From an uncultured Coriobacteriaceae bacterium (GTDB lineage: Bacteria; Actinomycetota; Coriobacteriia; Coriobacteriales; UMGS124): 33,874 nt of DNA. The notes beneath the pieces were generated by a model. It saw nothing but the letters and a program-made list of their open reading frames with translations, searched no databases and was not told where the DNA came from. The stretch is from assembly GCA_900539345.1 (NCBI GenBank), contig UQBS01000030.1, positions 1 through 33,874 on the forward strand, written 5' to 3'. The translations under genes were made by a program, and so were the position numbers. Shown in pieces: positions 26,603-33,874 of the stretch (within the stretch, counting starts at the first letter, position 1; every line of letters starts with the position of its first letter).

Positions 26603-27820
26603 TTACAAATCACTGAAGTAGCTGCGACGAGGCGTTTTCCCCAGTTCTTCAGGGAAGAGGCGCTCGTAGAGCGCGGTGAAGTAGTCGTCGGTCATCGAGG
26701 CGATGAAGTCCATGACCGTTCGCTCGGGCGCGCTTTGCCAGTCGTAGTCGTGGCTATAGTACCCCGCATGGCGACAGACAGGCACGACATGATGGGCGAA
26801 GATGGGGCTTGTCTCATCGCCCGAGACAAGGTCGTCGAGCAGGCGTGCGAAGAGGGCCTCGAAACGCGGGGCAATCAACCCCTCGCACTCCCCTCCCACC
26901 GAAGGCGTCTCATAAATGAGCTGGTAATTCTCGCGCTTGGCAGCCGCCAGCTCATCGAAGGCCGCCTGCGAGAGCTCGATGTGGTCCTTGCCGTAGGAGT
27001 TTTCCACGATGTCGACCGTGAGAGCGGCGATAACCCATGAGTTGTAGGCGCCCACGGCGCCCGTCCTGAACGGCGCACCGGCGTCGAGCAGGCCGGCGAG
27101 CTCGGCGTCCTGACGGTCCTTGCCCACGTAGGCGATGATGTCAGACACGCGCACGACGCAGCCTTCGAGCGTGGCGGGCGCAAGCGTGTGAATGAAGTCG
27201 CGGCCCTTCTCATGGCAGGCCGCGATCGTCTTGTCAAGCTCGGCAAAGCTGGAAAGGCCCGATGTGCGCAGCACGCGCCGCTCGTACTCGCCGTTGTGAC
27301 AGAGGGCCCCGTCGAGAGTCTGCAGCGTGAGGTTGCGCCCGTAGATGCGGTCCATGACCTCGACGCTATGGACGTTGTGCGCAAAGTGCAGGCCGGTGCG
27401 CGCGTGATACACCTCGTCAAGGCAGCGCTCGCCGGCGTGGCCGAAGGGCGTGTGGCCAATGTCGTGGGCAAGGGCTATGGCCTCGACAAGGTCGAGGTTG
27501 AGGCCCAGGGGACGCGCGATGTCGCGGGCGATGCGGCTCACGAGCTGCACATGCTGACCGCGCCGCGTGATGTCGTCGTTCTGGCGAAACGAGAAGACCT
27601 GCGTCTTGCCGGCATAGCGGTTGTACACAGGCACATTGAGCGTCTTTTCGATGTCGCGGACAAAAGCAGGGCGCATGAGCGTCTGCTCGTCGCGCGCGGC
27701 GGGAACGCGCCGCAGGGCCGCGGCGTCGGGACAGCGCCACGGGCTCACGCGGCCGTGAGCGTAGTCGTCGGCAATCTGGGCCGCCAGTTCCTCGCTCAAA
27801 GAGAGCGGTGCGTCATACAT
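26603..27820 (-). CDS. dgt: Deoxyguanosinetriphosphate triphosphohydrolase (dGTPase family)
   Basis: HD-domain enzyme that hydrolyses dGTP, or dNTPs, to nucleoside and triphosphate. Conserved pieces are NRYAGKTQVFSF (68-79), DDITRRGQHVQLVSRI (82-97) with the first metal His at 90, and AHDIGHTPFGHAGE (118-131) carrying the HD pair. The C-terminal helical part continues to residue 405. ATG 27820 follows GGGAGG by nine bases; the TTG upstream is unsupported. It has its own promoter, divergent from trpS. Whether the substrate is dGTP only or several dNTPs cannot be read from sequence. Confidence 0.9.
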   Translation of the reverse strand: MYDAPLSLSEELAAQIADDYAHGRVSPWRCPDAAALRRVPAARDEQTLMRPAFVRDIEKTLNVPVYNRYAGKTQVFSFRQNDDITRRGQHVQLVSRIARDIARPLGLNLDLVEAIALAHDIGHTPFGHAGERCLDEVYHARTGLHFAHNVHSVEVMDRIYGRNLTLQTLDGALCHNGEYERRVLRTSGLSSFAELDKTIAACHEKGRDFIHTLAPATLEGCVVRVSDIIAYVGKDRQDAELAGLLDAGAPFRTGAVGAYNSWVIAALTVDIVENSYGKDHIELSQAAFDELAAAKRENYQLIYETPSVGGECEGLIAPRFEALFARLLDDLVSGDETSPIFAHHVVPVCRHAGYYSHDYDWQSAPERTVMDFIASMTDDYFTALYERLFPEELGKTPRRSYFSDL

Positions 27821-27890
27821 GTCGTCTTGCCTCCCGGCGCCCAATGGCTGCCTGTCTTGTGGCGTATACGCCGCATTGCCAACATTTGGG

Positions 27891-27919
27891 ATTCTACAAG
27901 TCCTCTTGAAGGTTGTAAT
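27891..27919 (-). promoter_or_regulatory. dgt promoter
   Basis: Minus-strand ATTACA (27914-27919), a 17-base spacer and TAGAAT (27891-27896), 70 bases before the ATG. A plus-strand TATTAT near 27923 may serve trpS, so the two promoters overlap. Confidence 0.5.
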
Positions 27920-28001
27920 GGTCTATTATGAAAACCCTGTAAACACGGGCAGTCCACCCGCACACGAGACTGTCAGACTCCAAGTGACGAGGAGCTATCA
28001 C

Positions 28002-29051
28002 ATGGCCAACGAAGGCAGCTTCGAGGCAAGCCTCAAGCGCAGCAACCAGATCAAGGAAGACCTTGCCCTGCACCCCGAGAACTACCGCATGCTCACGGGC
28101 GACCGTCCCACGGGCCGTCTGCACCTGGGCCACTACTTTGGCACCATCCGCGAGCGCGTGCGCCTGCAGGACATAGGCGTCAACACGATGGTGCTCATCG
28201 CTGACTACCAGGTCATCACCGACCGCGACACCACGGCCAATATCCAGGACAACGTGTACAACATGGTCATGGACTACCTGGCCTGCGGCATCGACCCCGC
28301 CAAGACGCCCATCTACACGCACTCGGCCATTGCCGCTTGCAACCAGCTCATGCTCCCCTTCCTGTCGCTCGTGACCGAGGCTGAGCTGCAGCGCAACCCC
28401 ACCGTCAAGGCTGAGATGGAGGCCTCGGGCCACGCGCTCACCGGCCTTCTGCTCACCTACCCCATCCACCAGGCCTGCGACATCCTGTTCTGCAAGGGCA
28501 ACGTCGTGCCCGTGGGCAAGGACCAGCTGCCCCACATCGAGGCCACGCGCCTTGTTGCACGCAGGTTCAACGAGCGTTACGGCCAGGTCTTCCCCGAGCC
28601 CGAGGCGCTGCTCACCGACGCCATCGAGATTCCTGGTCTGGACGGCCGCAAGATGAGCAAGTCCTACGGCAACGCCATCTCCCTATCCATGACCGAGGAG
28701 GAGACGGCCAAGCGCATCAAGAAGTCCACGACCGACGCCGACCGCAACATCTACTTCGACAAGGAGATGCGCCCCGGCGTGTCGGCCCTCCTTACGACCG
28801 CGGCGCTGTGCACCGGCCGCAAGGAGACCGAGATCGCCGAGGAGATCGGCGACGGCGGCTCGGGTACCCTCAAGAAGTACGTCACCGAGGCCGTCAACGG
28901 CTACCTCGCCCCCATCCGCGAGCGTCGTCGCGCCTATGAGCAGGACCTCGACTACATCAAGGACGTCATCCACGAGGGCAACAAGCGCGCCAACGAGATC
29001 GCCGACGCCACCCTTGACGAGGTCCGCGCCGCCATGGGCATGGTGTACTAG
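28002..29051 (+). CDS. trpS: Tryptophanyl-tRNA synthetase
   Basis: Class I synthetase that charges tRNA-Trp. The HIGH-like motif is HLGH (41-44) in GDRPTGRLHLGHYFG, and the KMSKS loop is 217-221. Other TrpRS stretches are LLTYPIHQACDILFCK and VGKDQLPHIEATR. Length (349) is typical. TyrRS was considered; the motifs listed favour TrpRS. ATG 28002 follows GAGGAG by seven bases; the in-frame upstream extension is unsupported. I see no T-box in the 181 bases before it. It ends at a strong two-way terminator. Confidence 0.96.
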   Translation: MANEGSFEASLKRSNQIKEDLALHPENYRMLTGDRPTGRLHLGHYFGTIRERVRLQDIGVNTMVLIADYQVITDRDTTANIQDNVYNMVMDYLACGIDPAKTPIYTHSAIAACNQLMLPFLSLVTEAELQRNPTVKAEMEASGHALTGLLLTYPIHQACDILFCKGNVVPVGKDQLPHIEATRLVARRFNERYGQVFPEPEALLTDAIEIPGLDGRKMSKSYGNAISLSMTEEETAKRIKKSTTDADRNIYFDKEMRPGVSALLTTAALCTGRKETEIAEEIGDGGSGTLKKYVTEAVNGYLAPIRERRRAYEQDLDYIKDVIHEGNKRANEIADATLDEVRAAMGMVY

Positions 29052-29104
29052 GCTTCTTGACGTCGACGAGACCGTCATCGGCCGCGCACCTCAACACCTA
29101 ACGC

Positions 29105-29139
29105 AAAAGGCTCCCAGGGTCAAACCCTGGGAGCCTTTT
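29105..29139. terminator. Two-way terminator after trpS
   Basis: AAAGGCTCCCAGGG and CCCTGGGAGCCTTT pair perfectly around a short loop, with T on both sides. It ends trpS and the opposite-strand CxSGC-repeat gene. Confidence 0.92.
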
Positions 29140-29167
29140 TCATGCCTGGAATATGCGGGAGGCCGTC

Positions 29168-30436
29168 CTACTCGGCAGCCTTCTCCTGGGACTCGCAAGC
29201 CTCGGGAGCAGGGGCCTCGACCGCGGTCTCCTCAACGACGGGAGCCTCGGGTGCGGGCTGCTCGGCGACGGGAGCGGCCTGAGGCGCCTCGACAGCGGGC
29301 GTCTCAGCTGCGGGCGTCTCGACAGCAGGCGTTTCAACAGCGGCAGCAGCCTCGGCAGCGGGGGCAGCCTCGACCTCGGCGGCCGGAGAGATGACCTTCA
29401 GCGGCACGTTCTCGGTGGCGCTCACCGGCTGCAGGTGCACCTCGACCTCGAGGTCGTGCTCAGTGAGGTCGACGACCTCGGTGAACGACTTGCGGCTGGG
29501 AGCGGTGACCTTGAGGGTGTACTTGTCCTTGCCGGCGCCGATGACGGCCAGGCCGTCCGAACCGGTGCTGGCAAACTGGGCCTTGCCCGTACCCTCGACC
29601 GGCTTGAGCTCGCAACGGGCGCTGCGCTGGGGCTTGCCCGTCTTGTCGTCGATGACGCAGATCTTGAAGTTGCGCTCCGGTGGGATGCGTGCCACGAAGC
29701 TGAACTTGTGCGAGGCACGCTCGTGGGGCGTGTCCATGCCTTCGGGGATGAAGCGCGCCTCCCAGCGATGCAGCTTGGCGTCCGTGGGTGCAACGGCGGT
29801 GAGCTTGTCCCACCACAGGGTCTCGCGCGGCGCCTCGGGCTCATGGAGCCTGCCCTCGGCGACAACCTTCTCGTCAGCGTCGACGATCTGGATCTTCTGG
29901 CCACCCAGGGCGCAGCCGCTCGAGCAGCTCACGCCGACGCACACCTCGATGGGCTGGCCGACCCACACAGGCGCAGTGACGCCCCACGTGGAGACGGCGA
30001 CATGGTGGGGCTCGACGGTGAACTCGAGGAGCATGTCGCGCTCCTCGTGCGGGTTCTTGAACGCGGGGCCGCCGTCCTCGGGCATCGGGAGCACGCGAGG
30101 CTCGTAGTGCACGACATACTGGTACTTGCCGGGCTCGGCGGGCATGGTGAGCGGAATCGCCTCGCTCACAGCAAGCTCGCCTTCCTGCGTGACGAACTCC
30201 ACGTCGGCGACGTTCTCACCCAGGATGGTGGAGAGGTTCAGCTTGTCGCCCACCAGGTCGCAACCGCTCTCGCAGGTGCCGAAGACCACGAGCGAGCACG
30301 AGTCACCGACATAGAGCTTCTCAGGCACGCCGTCGATGTCGAAGAACACCTCGTGACCCTGGCCGTCGAGCTTGGTGGGTATCTTTTCTTCCTTCAGGCC
30401 CTTGACGTCGACCTCGGCCTGCTTGCCGTCTGCCAT
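29168..30436 (-). CDS. Uncharacterised protein with C-x-S-G-C repeats and A/P/E tail
   Basis: I cannot name the function. No signal peptide is present, so it is likely cytoplasmic. Two similar beta-type modules occur, at ~38-130 and ~155-250. Each begins VG(D/Q) and carries C-x-S-G-C-x-L-x-G-x-K (CESGCDLVGDKL near 55-66, CSSGCALGGQKI near 171-182). The pairs of Cys could bind metal or form redox disulfides. A third module (~255-335) resembles a carboxypeptidase-regulatory/PEGA beta-domain (VIDDKTGKP, KDKYTLKVTA). The tail (~350-422) is low-complexity Ala/Pro/Glu/Val, with tandem ETPAV units. ATG 30436 follows GGAGGAG by six bases. It lies 56 bases after the ligA stop, with no clear own promoter, so may be co-transcribed with ligA. 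Confidence 0.8.
   Translation of the reverse strand: MADGKQAEVDVKGLKEEKIPTKLDGQGHEVFFDIDGVPEKLYVGDSCSLVVFGTCESGCDLVGDKLNLSTILGENVADVEFVTQEGELAVSEAIPLTMPAEPGKYQYVVHYEPRVLPMPEDGGPAFKNPHEERDMLLEFTVEPHHVAVSTWGVTAPVWVGQPIEVCVGVSCSSGCALGGQKIQIVDADEKVVAEGRLHEPEAPRETLWWDKLTAVAPTDAKLHRWEARFIPEGMDTPHERASHKFSFVARIPPERNFKICVIDDKTGKPQRSARCELKPVEGTGKAQFASTGSDGLAVIGAGKDKYTLKVTAPSRKSFTEVVDLTEHDLEVEVHLQPVSATENVPLKVISPAAEVEAAPAAEAAAAVETPAVETPAAETPAVEAPQAAPVAEQPAPEAPVVEETAVEAPAPEACESQEKAAE
29291..29335 (-). repeat. Tandem 15-bp repeat in the A/P/E tail
   Basis: Three near-identical 15-base units (29291-29305, 29306-29320, 29321-29335) encode ETPAV, ETPAA and ETPAV. Such repeats can change in number by slippage. 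Confidence 0.75.
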
Positions 30437-30492
30437 ATACAGCTCCTCCTTGAATCGCGTATGCGCGGACTCGTGAACCAATGCCTACAAGG

Positions 30493-32688
30493 TTACCCCA
30501 AAACTGCGGGAATGATGCCGCCAGAGAGAATCTCGTCGAGGGCGTTTTCGTCCAAAACCGGCACGCCGAGCTCGCGGGCGCGCGTGAGCTTCGAACCGGC
30601 GGCCTCGCCCGCCACGACATAGGACGTCTTCTTGCTGACCGAACCCGACACCTTGGCACCGTATGCCTTGAGCTCTTCGCCTGCCTGCTCGCGCGTACGG
30701 CGCTCGAGCGTTCCCGTGAGCACGAACGTGAGACCCGCAAGCGTCTGGGGCTTCAGCTTGCGGCTGGCGCCCTCAAGCTGCACGCCGGCCTGACGCAGAC
30801 GCTCGATAACGGCAAGGTTGTCGGGCACGCGCAGGAAGTCATGGACGCTCTGGGCAATCTGGGGCCCCACGCCGTCGACACAGGCGATGTCGTCGACGCC
30901 GGCAGTGGCAAGCGCCGTAAGGGAGCCAAAGGCGTCCGCAAGGGCCTCGGCAACCGTCTTGCCCACATGGCGCATGCCCAGGCCGAACAGGACACGTGAG
31001 AAGGGCTTCTCACGGGATGCCTGGATGTTGGCAACCGCCTTCTGCGCCGTGGTGAGGCCGACAAGGACGGGGTCGCCCTTCTCGTGGTCTTTGGACTTGG
31101 AGGCATACACGCGGCCGGTGGGCAGCGCAGCCACCTGCTCGACAGTGAGGCTATAGAAGTCGGCCACGTCGCGCACCAGGCCGCTCTCAAGAAGCGCGGC
31201 AACGAGCTTCTCCCCCACCACCTCGATATCCATGACCGGGCGGCTCACCCAATGCAGCAGTCGCTCGGAAGCCTGCGCGGGGCAGTCGATGGAAACGCAG
31301 CGATACGCCACCTCGTCGCCTTCGTGCATGACGGGGCTGCCGCAGCTCGGGCAGTGGGTCGGCATCTCGAACAGCGCGGCATCAGCCGGACGAAGGCTGA
31401 GAACAGGACCCACGACCTCGGGGATGACGTCGCCGGCCTTGTGGACCACCACAGTGTCACCGACACGCACGTCCTTGCGGCGAATCTCGTCGATGTTGTG
31501 CAGCGTGGCACGAGCGATGGTGGAACCGGCCACCACGACGGGGTCGAACTCGGCGACCGGGGTGAGAACGCCGGTGCGCCCCACCTGCACCGCAATGTTG
31601 CGCAGGACGGTCTGGCGCTCCTCGGGCGGGAACTTGAACGCCGTGAAGAAGCGCGGGGCACGGGCCGTGAAGCCCAAGGCATGTTGGTAAGCAAAGGAAT
31701 CAACCTTCACCACGACACCGTCGATGTCGTAGGGCAGGCCGTCGCGCTTGCCGAGGGCCTCCGCACAGAACTCGTGCACCTCGGCAGCGCCATGGCAACG
31801 CTTGAGGTTGGGGTTCACCGAGAAGCCTGCCATGCGCTCCCAGGCGAGGAAGTCCCACTGGCAGTCGACGTCGACCGAGTCCATGTCGGCAAGGGCATAC
31901 ATGAAGGTGGCCAGGTCGCGTACAGCCGTGATCTTGGGGTCTTTCTGGCGAAGAGAGCCGGCGGCGGCGTTGCGCGGGTTGGCAAAGGGGGCACGACCTG
32001 CCTCGTCGTTCTGCTCGTTGAGACGCACGAACGACTCTTTGGGCATAAAGACCTCGCCGCGCACCTCGATCGAGCCGTTGGGTGCGCTCACATGCGCCAG
32101 AGCCTCGTCGGACAGGCGCGCGGGCACGTCCTTGATGGTGCGCACGTTGAGCGTGACGTCCTCGCCCATGACGCCGTCGCCGCGCGTTGCCGCGCGCACG
32201 AGCATGCCGTTCTTGTACGTAAGGGCGATACCCAGGCCGTCTATCTTAAGCTCGCACACATAGGTGGGGGCGACGCCCAACTCGCGCTCGGTGCGCTCGA
32301 GCCACTCATCGAGCTCGTCGAGGTTCATGACGTCGTCGATTGAGTACATGCGCGCGGCATGCGGCACGCTGTCGAACTGTCGGGCGACGTAGCCTCCCAC
32401 ATGCTGGGTGTAGCTCTGAGGCGTCACGACCTCGGGATAAGCAGCCTCCAAATCGCGCAGCTCATGCACGAGCTTGTCGAAGGCGGCATCGGTGATCTCG
32501 GGATCGTCGAGCGCGTAATACCTGTAGGCATGGTAGTCAAGCTGGCGGTTGAGCTCGGCGGCACGGGCAAAGGGGTCGAATCCCGGCTCAGCCCCGCGAA
32601 CCGGGGCGGTGCCGGCAGCCTCGGGAGTCACCTCGCCAGCCTCGTCGAACAAAGACGGCGTGGAAGGTGCTTCAGTTGAACGTGACAT
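30493..32688 (-). CDS. ligA: NAD-dependent DNA ligase
   Basis: Seals nicks in DNA during replication and repair, using NAD. The adenylation lysine is K148 in CELKIDGLG. A four-cysteine zinc finger lies in CPSCGSPVMHEGDEVAYRC and IDCPAQ. Helix-hairpin-helix motifs follow, and the BRCT domain is at the end (LTFVLTGTLERRTREQAGE, GSKLTRARELGVPVLDE). The Ia domain starts near RAAELNRQLDYHAYRYY (42-58). About 38 residues before it form an unusual Ser/Thr/Glu-rich extension. ATG 32688 follows AAGGAG by six bases. A promoter lies upstream, and a small hairpin precedes the ribosome site. Length is 731. Confidence 0.97.
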   Translation of the reverse strand: MSRSTEAPSTPSLFDEAGEVTPEAAGTAPVRGAEPGFDPFARAAELNRQLDYHAYRYYALDDPEITDAAFDKLVHELRDLEAAYPEVVTPQSYTQHVGGYVARQFDSVPHAARMYSIDDVMNLDELDEWLERTERELGVAPTYVCELKIDGLGIALTYKNGMLVRAATRGDGVMGEDVTLNVRTIKDVPARLSDEALAHVSAPNGSIEVRGEVFMPKESFVRLNEQNDEAGRAPFANPRNAAAGSLRQKDPKITAVRDLATFMYALADMDSVDVDCQWDFLAWERMAGFSVNPNLKRCHGAAEVHEFCAEALGKRDGLPYDIDGVVVKVDSFAYQHALGFTARAPRFFTAFKFPPEERQTVLRNIAVQVGRTGVLTPVAEFDPVVVAGSTIARATLHNIDEIRRKDVRVGDTVVVHKAGDVIPEVVGPVLSLRPADAALFEMPTHCPSCGSPVMHEGDEVAYRCVSIDCPAQASERLLHWVSRPVMDIEVVGEKLVAALLESGLVRDVADFYSLTVEQVAALPTGRVYASKSKDHEKGDPVLVGLTTAQKAVANIQASREKPFSRVLFGLGMRHVGKTVAEALADAFGSLTALATAGVDDIACVDGVGPQIAQSVHDFLRVPDNLAVIERLRQAGVQLEGASRKLKPQTLAGLTFVLTGTLERRTREQAGEELKAYGAKVSGSVSKKTSYVVAGEAAGSKLTRARELGVPVLDENALDEILSGGIIPAVLG

Positions 32689-32701
32689 ACGCTGCTCCTT
32701 G

Positions 32702-32719
32702 CTTGCCCGACTCGGCAAG
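32702..32719 (-). promoter_or_regulatory. Hairpin just before the ligA ribosome site
   Basis: CTTGCC and GGCAAG form a 6-bp stem with a 6-base loop, ending a few bases before the AAGGAG. It has no T-tract. It could affect ribosome access, but this is inferred from position only. Confidence 0.3.
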
Positions 32720-32744
32720 TCACATACCCTGTTGACGGCTGCAC

Positions 32745-32772
32745 ATTCTACCGCGACCAAAGCAAGCGGCAA
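32745..32772 (-). promoter_or_regulatory. ligA promoter
   Basis: Minus-strand TTGCCG (32767-32772), a 16-base spacer and TAGAAT (32745-32750), 56 bases before the ATG. Confidence 0.55.
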
Positions 32773-32828
32773 AGGCAGCCTGGTCGCCGCACGTGGGGGC
32801 AACACACAGAAACGACGTGCTAGAGGGC

Positions 32829-33728
32829 TTAGACCTCAGCAGCTTCTCCGCCCTCGGCCACGTCGGTGGCAAGCGCGCGAGCACCCTTGGTGGAGAAATA
32901 CTCCTTCTTCGCGATGGCGCGCACGATTGAATTGCGCACGCCCGAGAAGGGAACGCCCTCGACGACATAAAAGAAGATTTGACCCTTGGCGCCATAGGGC
33001 GTGATGGAATCGAAGAACACCTTGGGCTCCATCCCCTCCTCGGTGCGCAAACGGTCGCCTGCAGCCTCCTTGACGGTCTTGAGCAGGTCGGCTGCGACCA
33101 CATCGGGGTCGTAGCCGAGCTCCATCGTGAACTCGAGGGTCGCCTGCGACTCGCTGGAGGCAGGAAGCTGATGAACCGAGGTGGTGTTGAGCACCGAGTT
33201 GGGGATGACGATGCGCTCGTCAAGGCGGTTCTCCACCACAGTGTGGCGCATGGTGACGTCCACAACGGTACCCGTGACACCCGCAATCGTCACGTAGTCG
33301 CCCGGCTGGATGACACGGCCCACCATGAGCATGAAGCCACCGAAGATGTTTGAGATGGTGTCTTTCAGGCCCAGCGAGATGACGACCGAGGTCACGCCCA
33401 GTGCGGTGATGAATGCGGTGGGCTTGATGCCAAAGACGGGCTCGAGCACACAGATGAGCGCCATCGACCACACGATGACGCGCACGAAGTTCACGATAAT
33501 GGATGCGGCCGGCAGGCTGTCGAAGTTGGCAATCAGGCGATGAATGAGCTTGCTGAGAAGATGCTGCACAAGAAACGCCAGCGCCGCGATGATGCACAGA
33601 AAGAGTGCTCGGATAGCGATGATCTCAGGATACAAACCAAAGATAAGTATCTGTCCCGAGTCATCTGTAGAAATAAAGGAGAGGCTCTCCATCAGCACGC
33701 TTCCAAGACCTTGCAGCATCTCGCCCAT
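32829..33728 (-). CDS. Small-conductance mechanosensitive channel, MscS family
   Basis: Membrane channel that opens on osmotic downshock. Three helices are predicted: ~35-57, ~78-98 and ~103-135. The last is the pore-lining type (LGVTSVVISLGLKDTISNIFGGFMLM). The MscS beta-domain follows (GDYVTIAGVTGTVVDVTMRHT, VIPNSVL), then the alpha/beta C-terminal domain. ATG 33728 follows AAGGGA by eight bases; the longer reading to 33779 runs into the tRNA terminator. Length (299) fits the simple MscS class. It is preceded by the tRNA-Ala terminator and has no clear promoter of its own. Confidence 0.92.
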   Translation of the reverse strand: MGEMLQGLGSVLMESLSFISTDDSGQILIFGLYPEIIAIRALFLCIIAALAFLVQHLLSKLIHRLIANFDSLPAASIIVNFVRVIVWSMALICVLEPVFGIKPTAFITALGVTSVVISLGLKDTISNIFGGFMLMVGRVIQPGDYVTIAGVTGTVVDVTMRHTVVENRLDERIVIPNSVLNTTSVHQLPASSESQATLEFTMELGYDPDVVAADLLKTVKEAAGDRLRTEEGMEPKVFFDSITPYGAKGQIFFYVVEGVPFSGVRNSIVRAIAKKEYFSTKGARALATDVAEGGEAAEV

Positions 33729-33780
33729 ACGGTGCGTCCCTTCACTCGCAACAGTCATCGCAAACGACCAGCTAAACAAA

Positions 33781-33815
33781 AACAGGCGAGAGTCTTTCGA
33801 CTCTCGCCTGTTTAA
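33781..33815 (-). terminator. Terminator after tRNA-Ala
   Basis: AACAGGCGAGAGTC and GACTCTCGCCTGTT pair perfectly around a GAAA loop, followed on the minus strand by TTTGTTT. Confidence 0.9.
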
Positions 33816-33822
33816 TCTCCAA

Positions 33823-33874
33823 TGGTGGAGATGAGGGGATTCGAACCCCTGACCCCTTGACTGCCAGTCAAGTG
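33823..33874 (-). tRNA. tRNA-Ala(GGC), 3' part, cut by window end
   Basis: The minus strand holds the anticodon stem-loop CTTGA-CTGGCAG-TCAAG with anticodon GGC. A 5-base variable loop, the T-arm AGGGG-TTCGAAT-CCCCT, the acceptor half CATCTCC, discriminator A and an encoded CCA follow. U70 is consistent with the G3:U70 identity pair of tRNA-Ala; the 5' half is outside the window. Anticodon GGC reads GCC and GCU. Confidence 0.9.

Noticed and set aside
27819..28001. T-box or Trp leader before trpS
   Set aside because: No T-box sequence and no run of Trp codons; the in-frame extension is unsupported.

Overview
The window looks like a chromosomal segment of a GC-rich actinobacterium, most likely a member of the Coriobacteriia (Olsenella/Collinsella/Atopobium type). 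This rests on GC-rich codon use, actinobacterial gene order around alaS and efp, and BspA-like secreted proteins. The placement is inferred from gene content, not computed. Almost all genes lie on the minus strand; only murB and trpS are on the plus strand. No stretch longer than about 225 bases lacks a gene, and I see no insertion sequence, prophage, CRISPR array or integrase.

Left arm (1-4147): a visibly less GC-rich accessory block. In minus-strand order it holds a stand-alone LytTR response regulator, an uncharacterised 604-residue secreted protein, and a BspA-like leucine-rich-repeat/Ig-like secreted protein whose end may be frameshifted at the window edge.

Translation/chaperone block (4148-12575, read right to left): rpsT, lepA, dusB, hemW, a DnaJ-like protein with a membrane C-terminus, dnaJ and mtaB. 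Genes are tightly packed, several with stop/start overlap. The order resembles the rpsT-lepA-hemW-hrcA-dnaJ cluster of Gram-positive bacteria, but hrcA, grpE and dnaK are absent and the membrane DnaJ paralogue sits where hrcA would be. Then come cca (minus) and divergent murB (plus), which converges on efp across a two-way terminator.

actinobacterial supercluster (15468-27820, right to left): dgt, rarA, a DUF948-like membrane protein, an anti-sigma-like protein, a SigB/SigF-type sigma factor, alaS, ruvX, mltG, yqeG, a prepilin peptidase, aroK, pepP/pepQ and efp. This keeps the common actinobacterial order rarA...alaS-ruvX-mltG-aroE-pilD-aroC-aroK-aroB-pepQ-efp. Here aroE, aroC and aroB are missing, yqeG stands at the aroE position, and a sigma/anti-sigma pair lies between the DUF948-like gene and alaS.

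Right arm (28002-33874): trpS (plus) and a strong two-way terminator. Then, on the minus strand, an uncharacterised cytoplasmic protein with two C-x-S-G-C repeats, ligA, an MscS-family channel, a perfect hairpin terminator and the 3' part of a tRNA-Ala(GGC) cut by the window end.

Most of the window is housekeeping. The points most worth a second look are the membrane-anchored DnaJ paralogue, the anti-sigma-like protein with a degenerate ATP site, the CxSGC-repeat protein, and the lower-GC left arm.
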